Part shown: piece by piece, positions 1 through 5,459 of the stretch
Numbering within the stretch: position 1 is the stretch's first letter
How the letters are laid out: the number at the start of each line of letters is the position of its first letter
From: DATCJU01 sp036562635
GTDB taxonomy: Bacteria > Actinomycetota > Actinomycetes > Mycobacteriales > Pseudonocardiaceae
Length of the DNA: 23,519 nucleotides
Direction: 5' to 3'
Assembly: GCA_036562635.1 (NCBI GenBank)
Contig: DATCJU010000057.1
Location: 1-23,519 of the forward strand
Notes under the pieces: generated by a model
Told to the model about the DNA's origin: nothing
What the model saw: only the letters and a program-made list of their open reading frames with translations
Databases searched by the model: none
Translations under genes and position numbers: made by a program

Positions 1-111
1 GTTGCGATCCTCACCGGCCCCGGAGGGCCGGTGCTGCTGCTGGCCGTGGTGGCGGAGCGTTGGACGGCGCACGAGTTGCGATCCTCACCGGCCCCGAAGG
101 GCCGGTGCTGC
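1..111. CRISPR. Edge of a CRISPR array: two repeats, one spacer
   Basis: Two 37-nt copies at 1-37 and 75-111 differ at one base (CGGAGG against CGAAGG in the loop). They flank a 37-nt unrelated spacer at 38-74. Each repeat has a 9-bp palindrome (CACCGGCCC / GGGCCGGTG) around a 4-nt loop, as CRISPR repeats often do. Read on the minus strand the repeat ends in GGATCGCAAC, which resembles the common ATTGAAAC-type 3' end. That suggests minus-strand transcription, with the leader to the right (112 onward) and the array continuing left out of the window. The first copy starts at base 1, so its left boundary is unknown. No cas gene is in the window. With two repeats only, a chance tandem duplication cannot be ruled out. 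Confidence 0.62.
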
Positions 112-177
112 CTGGATGAGCAGTAACTCTACGTCCTCACCATGCCCCAGACCGGTTCCGGAAAGCCCTTCCGGGCC

Positions 178-241
178 CGACACGCCGAGCCGATGGTTCG
201 GAACCTCCCGGCGTGTCGCGCAGCACCACAGGTTCCGAACC
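178..241. repeat. Overlapping inverted repeats in the 112-317 gap
   Basis: CGACACGCCG at 178-187 pairs perfectly with 209-218. The loop between them contains the palindrome GGTTCGGAACC (195-205), and that palindrome's exact reverse complement recurs at 231-241. The two pairings (178-187/209-218 and 195-205/231-241) cannot form together. The rest of 112-317 holds no gene that I can support. If the CRISPR orientation is right, this is the leader side of the array; otherwise it is the upstream region of cutA. Confidence 0.5.
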
Positions 242-317
242 CGCGTCACCACCCACACCCCGGCACGGGCACCGACTCCTGGGCCGGACACACGGTGGGT
301 GGCGTTAGCGTCGGAGT

Positions 318-641
318 GTGAGCGAGTACAGCGAAGTGGTGACGACCGTCGACTCCGCGGAGGCCGCCGAGGAACTGGCCCGCAGCATCGTCGAGGCACG
401 GCTGGGTGCGTGCGTGCACATCGTGCCCATCCGGAGCGTCTACCGCTGGGAGGGCCAGGTGCAGGTCGACCAGGAGTGGCGCTGCGTGATCAAGACGGCC
501 ACCGACCGGGTCGGGGCGCTCACCGAACACATCCGGGCCCACCACTCCTACGAGGTGCCCCAGGTGACGGTGACCCCGATCGTCGACGGCAGTCCCGACT
601 ACCTGTCCTGGGTCGGCGAGGAGACCCGCCCGGCGGACTGA
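318..641 (+). CDS. cutA: CutA divalent-cation tolerance protein
   Basis: A 107-aa protein, close to the usual size of CutA, a small trimeric ferredoxin-like-fold protein linked to copper and other divalent-cation tolerance. Family signatures are visible: the ACVHIVPIRSVYRWEG stretch at residues 31-46, with the S-x-Y-x-W-x-G pattern, and HHSYEVP at 75-81, matching the conserved H-x-Y-E-x-P segment. The GTG start at 318 is forced. An in-frame TAG lies at 306-308 and there is no better start before the conserved region. GGAG at 313-316 is too close to be a normal ribosome-binding site, so translation may be leaderless or weakly led. It stands alone, with no metal transporter next to it. The exact function of CutA proteins is still debated. 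Confidence 0.93.
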   Translation: MSEYSEVVTTVDSAEAAEELARSIVEARLGACVHIVPIRSVYRWEGQVQVDQEWRCVIKTATDRVGALTEHIRAHHSYEVPQVTVTPIVDGSPDYLSWVGEETRPAD

Positions 642-740
642 GCCGGCACCCCTCGTACGGGTGACAGCCCAGACCGATCTCGGTCCACCCCGTCGAAAAC
701 CCCTCCCACCTGGGACTGTCGGCAGGCGGCCCGGCCGGTT

Positions 741-813
741 CGGCGCTCCTGCCTCCCCCCTCCGAACGGGTGAAGTTCGCGCCAGTCGTCGCACGGGTGT
801 TGCAGGAGCGCCG
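741..813. repeat. 12-bp perfect inverted repeat upstream of the GlsB-type gene
   Basis: CGGCGCTCCTGC at 741-752 is the exact reverse complement of 802-813. The 49 nt between them hold a smaller hairpin, CGAAC 763-767 with GTTCG 775-779. The structure ends 52 nt before the 866 start, so it may lie in that gene's leader RNA or act as a double-stranded operator. The rest of 642-865 shows nothing else I can name. Confidence 0.5.
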
Positions 814-865
814 GATGTGGGCACTCGGAGATCGTCGCCTTGTCGACAGAACGGAGGGCCCCGCG

Positions 866-1138
866 ATGACGGTGACGGGCATCATCAGTGCTCTGGTCGT
901 CGGTCTGATCATCGGTGTTCTGGGGCGGCTGGTCGCCCCCGGCAAACAGAACATCCCGATCTGGCTGACGATCCTGATCGGCATCATCGCCGCGTTCATC
1001 GGCACGTTCCTGGCCAATGCGATGGGCGTCGGCGACACTCGCGGCATCGACTGGATCGAGCTGATCATGCAGATCGTGCTCGCCGTGGTGGGAGTCAGTA
1101 TCGCCGCCGGGATCTACGGGCGACGTGCAGTACGGTGA
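866..1138 (+). CDS. GlsB/YeaQ/YmgE-family small membrane protein
   Basis: A 90-aa protein of almost only membrane segments: residues about 3-22 (ISALVVGLIIGVLGRLVAPG), 30-52 and 68-86. The first helix is glycine-rich with an L-G-R-L-x-x-P-G ending, which is the hallmark of the GlsB/YeaQ/YmgE family (once called transglycosylase-associated proteins). These are stress-induced inner-membrane proteins of unknown mechanism. The ATG at 866 is chosen over the longer frame beginning at 770 because GGAGGG lies at 853-858, seven bases upstream, and the family normally begins just before the first helix. The insertion between helices 2 and 3 (GVGDTRGIDW) is polar. It converges on the deacetylase gene, with a strong shared terminator between them. 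Confidence 0.88.
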   Translation: MTVTGIISALVVGLIIGVLGRLVAPGKQNIPIWLTILIGIIAAFIGTFLANAMGVGDTRGIDWIELIMQIVLAVVGVSIAAGIYGRRAVR

Positions 1139-1156
1139 TCCGGCCGAAGCATGGCA

Positions 1157-1185
1157 GTGGGGAGGACGTGACACGTCCTCCCCAC
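1157..1185. terminator. Bidirectional hairpin terminator
   Basis: GTGGGGAGGACGTG (1157-1170) and its perfect complement at 1172-1185 form a 14-bp arm pair around one base. It lies between two convergent genes ending at 1138 and 1252. There is no T-tract on either side, which is usual in high-GC actinomycetes. Confidence 0.8.
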
Positions 1186-1251
1186 GGTCGTGCAGTGCCC
1201 GCCGACGGAACGTCGACCGAGCGGGAAGCAGTCCCCGCAACCGGGGACCGG

Positions 1252-2082
1252 TCAGCGGCAGTACGGGATGGACTCGAACGTCCAGCCGTCCTCGCTGAGC
1301 TCGTCCAGGACCATCCGCAGAGCCTCCACCGTCTGCTCCCGGTTCCCGCCTCCGTCGTGCAGCAGCACGATCTGGCCGGGCCGGGCCTCCTCGGTGATCT
1401 TCCGGAAGATCGACCTGCTACCCGGGTAGCCCCAGTCCGTGGGGTCGATGTCCCACAGCACCACGCGGTACCCCAGCTCCCTGATCGGGGCCTCCCCGCC
1501 CGGGGGCAGGTGGCCGTAGGGCGGCCGCATGCAGCGGGTCCGCTCGCCCAGGACCCTGTCGGTGCTGCTGAGCTGCCAGGCCAGGGTGCCCCGGTCGGCG
1601 TCGGCCAGCGACGGGTGGTTCCAGGTGTGGTTGGCGATCGCGTGCCCGGCGTTCCGGACCCGCTTGACCAGGCCGGGTCGTTCCTTGGCCCGCTCGCCGA
1701 GCATGAAGAAGGTGGCCTCGGCGTCGTACTCGTCCAGTACCTCCAGCACCTTCGGGGTCCAGTCCGGGTGCGGGCCGTCGTCGAAGGTCAGGTACAGCAC
1801 CTTCCGCTCCCGACTCGCCTCGCCGGCACGACCGGTGGGATCCGCGCCGGGAAGTGCCGCCAGGTCCGCGGCACCGGGTGGCGCCGCGGCGGAGGCCGAC
1901 TCCGGCAGCACGGTGGGACGGTCGTGGAGCCGGTACGAGGTGCCACCAGGGTGGGTGGACACGTCGGCCGCCCGTTCCCACGCCGGCGCGGTTGTTTCCG
2001 TCGGAGCCGAGGACAGACCGACCGGGGCGACCGCACCCCCGGTGAGCACCACGGCAACAGCGGACGACAGCAGAAAGTACAC
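1252..2082 (-). CDS. Secreted polysaccharide deacetylase (NodB domain)
   Basis: A 276-aa protein with an N-terminal hydrophobic segment (about residues 2-22), a Pro/Ala/Thr-rich linker to about 90, and a NodB deacetylase domain from about 94 to 276. All five family motifs are present: TFDDGP (catalytic base D101, metal D102), HTWNH (metal ligands H152 and H156), RPPYG (186-190), D-x-D-x-x-D-W (211-217) and LLHDG (H242). Such CE4 enzymes remove acetyl groups from peptidoglycan, chitin or similar N-acetyl sugars outside the cell. The GTG start at 2082 is the only option after an in-frame stop, and GGGAGGG lies five bases upstream. The signal segment has no Arg or Lys before the hydrophobic core, which is odd for a secretion signal. 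The natural substrate cannot be read from the sequence. Confidence 0.92.
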   Translation of the reverse strand: MYFLLSSAVAVVLTGGAVAPVGLSSAPTETTAPAWERAADVSTHPGGTSYRLHDRPTVLPESASAAAPPGAADLAALPGADPTGRAGEASRERKVLYLTFDDGPHPDWTPKVLEVLDEYDAEATFFMLGERAKERPGLVKRVRNAGHAIANHTWNHPSLADADRGTLAWQLSSTDRVLGERTRCMRPPYGHLPPGGEAPIRELGYRVVLWDIDPTDWGYPGSRSIFRKITEEARPGQIVLLHDGGGNREQTVEALRMVLDELSEDGWTFESIPYCR

Positions 2083-2271
2083 CGAGCCCTCCCTTCGTCA
2101 GGGCACAGTTGGGCACAGCCCGCCGGGCGTACGTTCGGTTGCACGGCGGGCCGGGGGCCGTGTGGTCACGACCGCTGGTGATCTCCGGTCAGGGGGTCGG
2201 TGAGCCCGACAACGGTGTGGGACGGCTCCGGGGCGCCGGGACGACGCACCCGGTGTGGTGACACGGTTCGT

Positions 2272-2302
2272 GGTCCGCCGAGTGGTCCTTCGTCGACGGA
2301 CC
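2272..2302 (-). terminator. Hairpin terminator after the 73-aa gene
   Basis: GGTCCGCCGA (2272-2281) pairs with TCGACGGACC (2293-2302) over 10 positions with one C-A mismatch and an 11-nt loop. It starts 8 nt beyond the stop of the minus-strand gene at 2310. It also separates that gene from the deacetylase promoter region (2083-2271), in which I see no other feature. Confidence 0.5.
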
Positions 2303-2309
2303 GCTCAAC

Positions 2310-2531
2310 TCAGTCGGGCGGCTCGACCGGTTCCGGGGAGTCCACCGGTTCGGTGCCCTCCTCGGCGATCCGCCGCCGGTACTCCTCCACCTGTTGCGGG
2401 GTGGGGTCTGTGCCGGCGTCCTCGGCGAGCTTCTCGGCCGCGTCCGGTTCGCGTTCCTCGGTTCCCCCGGTGCCCCGGTACTCCTCGCCCGCAGGCTCGG
2501 AGCCGGGGCTCTCCCGATCACGTCCGGTCAT
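2310..2531 (-). CDS. Small acidic hypothetical protein, 73 aa
   Basis: No family recognised with certainty. The protein is very hydrophilic and rich in Glu, Asp, Pro and Arg, with no membrane segment or cysteine, and is probably largely disordered. The best-ordered part is residues about 33-56 (AEKLAEDAGTDPTPQQVEEY), which looks like a short helix-turn-helix-like pair around a D-P-T-P-Q-Q-V turn. Small actinobacterial proteins with a similar D-P-T-P-x-Q-V segment come to mind, but I cannot confirm that link. The ATG at 2531 is chosen over the longer frame (to 2606) because GGAGGAGGGG lies just upstream of it. It is divergent from the SDR gene, with 197 bp between the two starts. Confidence 0.6.
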   Translation of the reverse strand: MTGRDRESPGSEPAGEEYRGTGGTEEREPDAAEKLAEDAGTDPTPQQVEEYRRRIAEEGTEPVDSPEPVEPPD

Positions 2532-2665
2532 CGCCCACCCCTCCTCCGCTTCCGCTCGCGGTCTACCCTCTCCGCGCTCCGCCATTCCCGACGGAGCACG
2601 GTTCACCAGGGGGTATGTCCACCTGGAGAGTGGTGGGGCGTCGTGGTGGTATCGCCGTTCGCAGT

Positions 2666-2689
2666 GATCGACACTTCTCGTGTTCGATC
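2666..2689. promoter_or_regulatory. Palindromic operator candidate before the SDR gene
   Basis: GATCGACAC (2666-2674) and GTGTTCGATC (2680-2689) form a 6+3 bp imperfect inverted repeat around TTCTC, with one extra base in the right arm. It lies 40 bp before the 2729 start, in the divergent region 2532-2728. The position fits an operator or the core promoter; the binding protein is unknown. Confidence 0.35.
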
Positions 2690-2728
2690 TGTCACCTTCT
2701 GGTCAACGACGTCGTTCGGGAGCAGTCG

Positions 2729-3517
2729 ATGTCCCAGTCCACCTCCCCGCGGGGGCTGCCCGACCTGTCCGGGTCCGTCGTCATCGTCACCGGGGCCGCC
2801 GGTGGTGTCGGTGCCGGGGTCGCCCGTCGCTTCGCCGCGGCCGGAGCGACCGTGGTGGTGCATCACCGCACCGGTGCCGAGCGTGCCGCGCGGGTGGTCG
2901 CCGAACTCGAGGCGGCTGGGGGCCGGGCCGTCGCGCTCGCGGCGGACCTGCGCGACGCGGAGCAGGCGGACGGGCTGGTGCGCGACACGGTGGACCGGTT
3001 CGGTCGGCTCGACGTGCTGGTGAACAACGCCGGGGTGCAGCCGGTGCGACCGCTGACCGAAATCACCCCGGAGGAGTGGCGTGCCGTGGTGGCCGGCAAC
3101 CTGGACACGGCGTTCCTGACCACCCGGGCCGCCGCTCGGGTCATGATCGAGCGGGGCACGGGCGGGGCGATCGTCTCGATCGCCTCGATCGAGGGCAGCC
3201 AACCGGCGTTCGGGCACGCCCACTACGCCGCGGCGAAGGCTGCTGTGCTCATGCACGTCCGTGCGGCCGCACTGGAGTACGGGCCGCACGGCATCCGGGT
3301 GAACGCGGTGTCTCCCGGCCTGATCGCCCGGGAGGGCATCGAGCGGGAGTGGCCGGAGGGGGTGGCCCGGTGGCGGAACGCGGCCCCGTTGGGCCGGCTG
3401 GGCACTCCCGAGGACGTGGGGAACGCCTGCGTCTTCCTGGCCTCACCGTTGGCCTCGTGGATCACGGGGCACAACCTGGTGGTCGACGGCGGGGTGTCGA
3501 CTCACCCCACCTGGTGA
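2729..3517 (+). CDS. SDR-family NAD(P)-dependent oxidoreductase
   Basis: A 262-aa classical short-chain dehydrogenase/reductase of typical length. Visible motifs are the cofactor-binding TGAAGGVG (21-28), the structural NNAG (99-102), catalytic N124, S153 and the YAAAK pair Y166/K170, then the V-N-A-V-S-P-G segment (191-197). The conserved C-terminal D-V-x-x-x-x-x-F-L-A-S and G-x-x-x-x-V-D-G-G segments show the protein is complete. HHRTGAE (45-51) after the second strand has an Arg, which often goes with NADP(H) preference. It resembles 3-oxoacyl-ACP reductase (FabG)-like and sugar dehydrogenase-like members; the substrate cannot be assigned. The ATG at 2729 is preceded by GGGAGC and removes a long spurious extension. 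The cupin_5 gene follows 15 nt after the stop, so the two are very probably co-transcribed. Confidence 0.92.
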   Translation: MSQSTSPRGLPDLSGSVVIVTGAAGGVGAGVARRFAAAGATVVVHHRTGAERAARVVAELEAAGGRAVALAADLRDAEQADGLVRDTVDRFGRLDVLVNNAGVQPVRPLTEITPEEWRAVVAGNLDTAFLTTRAAARVMIERGTGGAIVSIASIEGSQPAFGHAHYAAAKAAVLMHVRAAALEYGPHGIRVNAVSPGLIAREGIEREWPEGVARWRNAAPLGRLGTPEDVGNACVFLASPLASWITGHNLVVDGGVSTHPTW

Positions 3518-3532
3518 TCGGAGGTGGGCCGG

Positions 3533-3979
3533 GTGGATCCGGAGCGGATCGTGACGGAACTGGGGCTGCAGCCGCTGCCTGTGGAGGGTGGTCTGTGGGC
3601 GCAGACCTGGCGGGACACCCACGGCTCGGCCATCTACTACCTGCTGGTGGCGCCGGACTTCTCCGGGTTGCACCGGCTGGCCCACCCCGAGGTGTTCGCC
3701 TACCACGCGGGAGCGCCCGCCCGGATGCTGCTGCTGTATCCGGACGGGCGGATCGAGGAGCCGGTGCTCGGTCCCGATCTGACCGCCGGGCAGCGCCCGC
3801 AGGTGGCGGTGCCCGCCGGGGTGTGGCAGGCCACCGAGCCGCTCGGGACGTGGTCGCTGCTGGGCACCTTCATGGCCCCGCCCTACACCGACGACGTGGT
3901 GGAGTTCGCCTGTGCGGCCGACCTGGTGCCCCGGTACCCGGACCACGCCGAGCGCATCCGTCGCCTGTGTCGGCGCTGA
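3533..3979 (+). CDS. Cupin_5 (DUF985-like) protein
   Basis: A 148-aa protein that fits the cupin_5 family (older name DUF985, yeast YML079w-like), a single double-stranded beta-helix related to sugar-nucleotide epimerase folds. Family traits are AIYYLLVAPDFSGLHRL near residues 32-46, the H-x-G-x-P segment about 55-60, PAGVWQ about 91-96 and LLGTFMAPPYT near 108-118, which ends the barrel with F-x-x-P-x-(F/Y). The GTG at 3533 is preferred over 3524 because GGAGGTGGG (3520-3528) is correctly spaced for it. It is the second gene of a tight pair with the SDR enzyme, which suggests that both act on one small metabolite. The biochemical activity of the family is not established. Confidence 0.82.
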   Translation: MDPERIVTELGLQPLPVEGGLWAQTWRDTHGSAIYYLLVAPDFSGLHRLAHPEVFAYHAGAPARMLLLYPDGRIEEPVLGPDLTAGQRPQVAVPAGVWQATEPLGTWSLLGTFMAPPYTDDVVEFACAADLVPRYPDHAERIRRLCRR

Positions 3980-4030
3980 AGCTGCGGCCGGAGGCGCCGT
4001 GCCGGTACGACCCGTGTTCCTGACATTGCG

Positions 4031-4414
4031 GTGAGCAATGCGGCGGGGGACCCTTTCGGGGTGACCGAGGAGCACGAGAACCGTATCGAGCTTCCACTGG
4101 ACGACGCCGGTCTGGCGGTCGACCTCCCGCACCCGTCGCACGAGCAGGACCGGGTGCACGAAGTTCCCTACCGACCGGTGGAGTTCCACGACGACGACCT
4201 TCCGAGCGCCCTGGAGCGGGCCGCCGAGTGGTTGCGCCGGGTGCAGGCCTGGCTCGGGGAGCCGGTGGACGTCATCGCCATCCACCTCGACTACGACGAC
4301 AGTCAGGGCGCGCCGTACTACGAGGTCAAGCTGTTGTGCAACGACGAGGACCTCGCCGGGGCCCCCATCGCCGTACGCAGGCAGCGGGAGGGTGCCACGA
4401 CGCAGACGCAGTAG
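4031..4414 (+). CDS. Acidic hypothetical protein, 127 aa
   Basis: I do not recognise this family. The protein is acidic and soluble-looking, with no signal peptide. Residues about 56-76 (LPSALERAAEWLRRVQAW) form a clear amphipathic helix. Residues about 80-105 alternate like beta strands (VDVIAIHLDYDD, then YYEVKLLCND). The C-terminal end is Arg/Gln/Thr-rich and probably disordered. An alpha-beta fold with a small partner is possible, but I infer no function. The GTG start at 4031 has no clear ribosome-binding site. GTG at 4061 (GGGGGA ten bases upstream, giving 117 aa) is a good alternative. It lies 51 nt after the cupin gene and could be the last member of the SDR-cupin unit. Confidence 0.65.
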   Translation: MSNAAGDPFGVTEEHENRIELPLDDAGLAVDLPHPSHEQDRVHEVPYRPVEFHDDDLPSALERAAEWLRRVQAWLGEPVDVIAIHLDYDDSQGAPYYEVKLLCNDEDLAGAPIAVRRQREGATTQTQ

Positions 4415-4467
4415 TCGCGGTGGGGCCGGCCTGGTCGGACGGGCAGTCCGGACGACGGGACGGCCTC

Positions 4468-4519
4468 GACCCCGGGACCACCGGGCCGGCCGCGCCGTGG
4501 GCCGTGGTTCGTCGGGGTC
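4468..4519 (+). terminator. Probable terminator after the 127-aa gene
   Basis: GACCCCG (4468-4474) pairs with CGGGGTC (4513-4519). Inside, ACCAC pairs with GTGGT, and a GC-rich apex closes the structure. It lies 54 nt beyond the stop at 4414. The remaining part of the 367-nt gap (4520-4781) is the promoter and leader region of the cold-shock gene. Confidence 0.4.
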
Positions 4520-4724
4520 CGCCCGTCGCTTCGGCAGGGCGAACCGCCCTGTGGGGTGACGGGCGGGATCTCGAGGGGAAAATCCGGAATGATCCGGCCA
4601 CGGACGTGGTTGGATGGTGTGGTCGTAGTTTCCGATCGCGTGTCACGCGTCTCGCGAAGCGTCGTTGCGGGCGTCTGCTTGTCGTCCCTCCGGGGGCCTG
4701 GAGAAGTGTCGTCTGGAACGCGAC

Positions 4725-4753
4725 CGGGGAAGCCGCGCGGTGCGGTCTCCCCG
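4725..4753 (+). promoter_or_regulatory. Leader hairpin before the cold-shock gene
   Basis: CGGGGA (4725-4730) pairs with TCCCCG (4748-4753). After one A-C mismatch, GCCGC (4732-4736) pairs with GCGGT (4742-4746, one G-U) around a 5-nt loop. The hairpin ends 15 nt before the GGAG ribosome-binding site (4769-4772). Cold-shock mRNAs often have long structured leaders that tune translation with temperature; that role here is inference. Confidence 0.4.
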
Positions 4754-4781
4754 CACAGATTCACCGATGGAGAAGACGAAC

Positions 4782-4985
4782 ATGATCCAGGGCACCGTGA
4801 AGTGGTTCAACGCCGAGAAGGGCTACGGGTTCATCACCCGGGACGACGGCCAGGCCGACGTCTTCGTGCACTACTCGGAGATCGTGGGCCGGGGCTTCCG
4901 CAGCCTGGAGGAGAACCAGCGGGTGGAGTTCGACGTCACCCAGGGCCCCAAGGGCCTGCAGGCCACCGGCGTCCGCCGTATCTGA
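4782..4985 (+). CDS. Cold-shock protein, CspA family
   Basis: A 67-aa single cold-shock domain of standard length. The RNA-binding motifs RNP1 (KGYGFI, residues 13-18) and RNP2 (VFVHY, 27-31) are intact, and GTVKWFN at 4-10 is the classic opening. It binds single-stranded RNA and DNA and acts as an RNA chaperone in the cytoplasm. The ATG at 4782 fits the family start, with GGAGAAG at 4769-4775. An in-frame ATG at 4767 would add five residues, but it overlaps the ribosome-binding site. A strong terminator follows, so this looks like a single-gene transcript. Actinomycetes carry several paralogues, and I cannot say which one this is. Confidence 0.95.
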   Translation: MIQGTVKWFNAEKGYGFITRDDGQADVFVHYSEIVGRGFRSLEENQRVEFDVTQGPKGLQATGVRRI

Positions 4986-5033
4986 CCAGGACGGATTCGC
5001 GCCGGCGGTGACAGCACTGCCCGCGCATGACCC

Positions 5034-5063
5034 GAGGTCCCCCACCGTGTGATGGGGGACCTC
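5034..5063 (+). terminator. Terminator after the cold-shock gene
   Basis: GAGGTCCCCCA (5034-5044) and TGGGGGACCTC (5053-5063) form a perfect 11-bp stem with an 8-nt loop, followed by GTCGTCT. It is 49 nt after the stop at 4985. Confidence 0.8.
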
Positions 5064-5264
5064 GTCGTCTCCGGAGTCGTTCCGCCGTCGGTCCGCCCCG
5101 CCGGGTACCGTTCGGGTCCGCGGCCTCGAACCGCCCCTTCGGCACGGGACGTTTTCCGTCTCGGGAAGTGGCCTGCCGCCTTTTCGTGACCCGCCCTGTC
5201 GATGTGTCCGACCGGAACCGAATCCGGATCATTCGGGTGATCGTGATCGATTTCGCTGCACAGC

Positions 5265-5280
5265 GTGATATTTCGATCAC
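5265..5280. promoter_or_regulatory. Palindrome in the M23 gene promoter region
   Basis: GTGAT (5265-5269) and ATCAC (5276-5280) form a 16-bp inverted repeat, GTGAT-N6-ATCAC. The right half extends to TTTCGATCAC, a 10-mer found again before the 14356 gene. A perfect TTGACA lies downstream at 5299-5304, but I see no convincing -10 box at 17 bp. The spacing differs from CRP sites (GTGA-N6-TCAC). The rest of 5064-5264 shows no gene. Confidence 0.4.
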
Positions 5281-5372
5281 CAACGGTTGATGTGATGTTT
5301 GACACTCCACCCCCCGGGTTCAAAACCTGAAACCAGTTCGTTATGGTTCGCCGCGTCCGTTGAAACGGCCAA

Positions 5373-5438
5373 GATCGCTGTCGCAGGCGAGAGCCCCACT
5401 CGCCTGCCGGGACCCCCGCCCGGAACGCGATCGAGGCT
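5373..5438 (+). promoter_or_regulatory. Candidate structured leader RNA of the M23 gene
   Basis: Three helices can form together. GATCGC (5373-5378) pairs with GCGATC (5427-5432). A 9-bp hairpin GCAGGCGAG/CTCGCCTGC spans 5383-5407 with a 7-nt loop, and CCGGG/CCCGG spans 5407-5423 (the two share one boundary base). This gives a three-way junction. The loop bases AGCC (5392-5395) can also pair with GGCT (5435-5438), a possible pseudoknot. The fold ends 22 nt before the GTG start, close to the ribosome-binding site, so it could gate translation. Actinobacterial M23 genes can carry c-di-AMP (ydaO) riboswitches, but the ydaO core sequence is not seen here. Confidence 0.4.
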
Positions 5439-5459
5439 CCCCGAGACGGAAGGCAGGTC

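Noticed and set aside
128..164. A third, degenerate CRISPR repeat
   Set aside because: CGTCCTCACC followed by GCCCC resembles part of the repeat, but the spacing from the second repeat would be only about 17 nt and the palindrome is lost.
661..2181. 506-codon plus-strand frame over the GlsB-type and deacetylase genes
   Set aside because: It overlaps two well-supported genes in other frames and has a biased, motif-free sequence.
5265..5280. CRP/GlxR binding site
   Set aside because: The half sites GTGA and TCAC are 8 bases apart instead of 6, so the palindrome belongs to another type of regulator, if any.
5317..5330. tRNA T-arm-like GGGTTCAAAACC
   Set aside because: No acceptor stem, anticodon arm or D-arm can be placed around it.
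5341..5459. ydaO (c-di-AMP) riboswitch before the M23 gene
   Set aside because: The context is right and AGAGCC and GGGACCC fragments occur, but the conserved order AGAGCCGGGGACCC and the following GGGGTGAAT are missing. An Rfam RF00379 search would decide.
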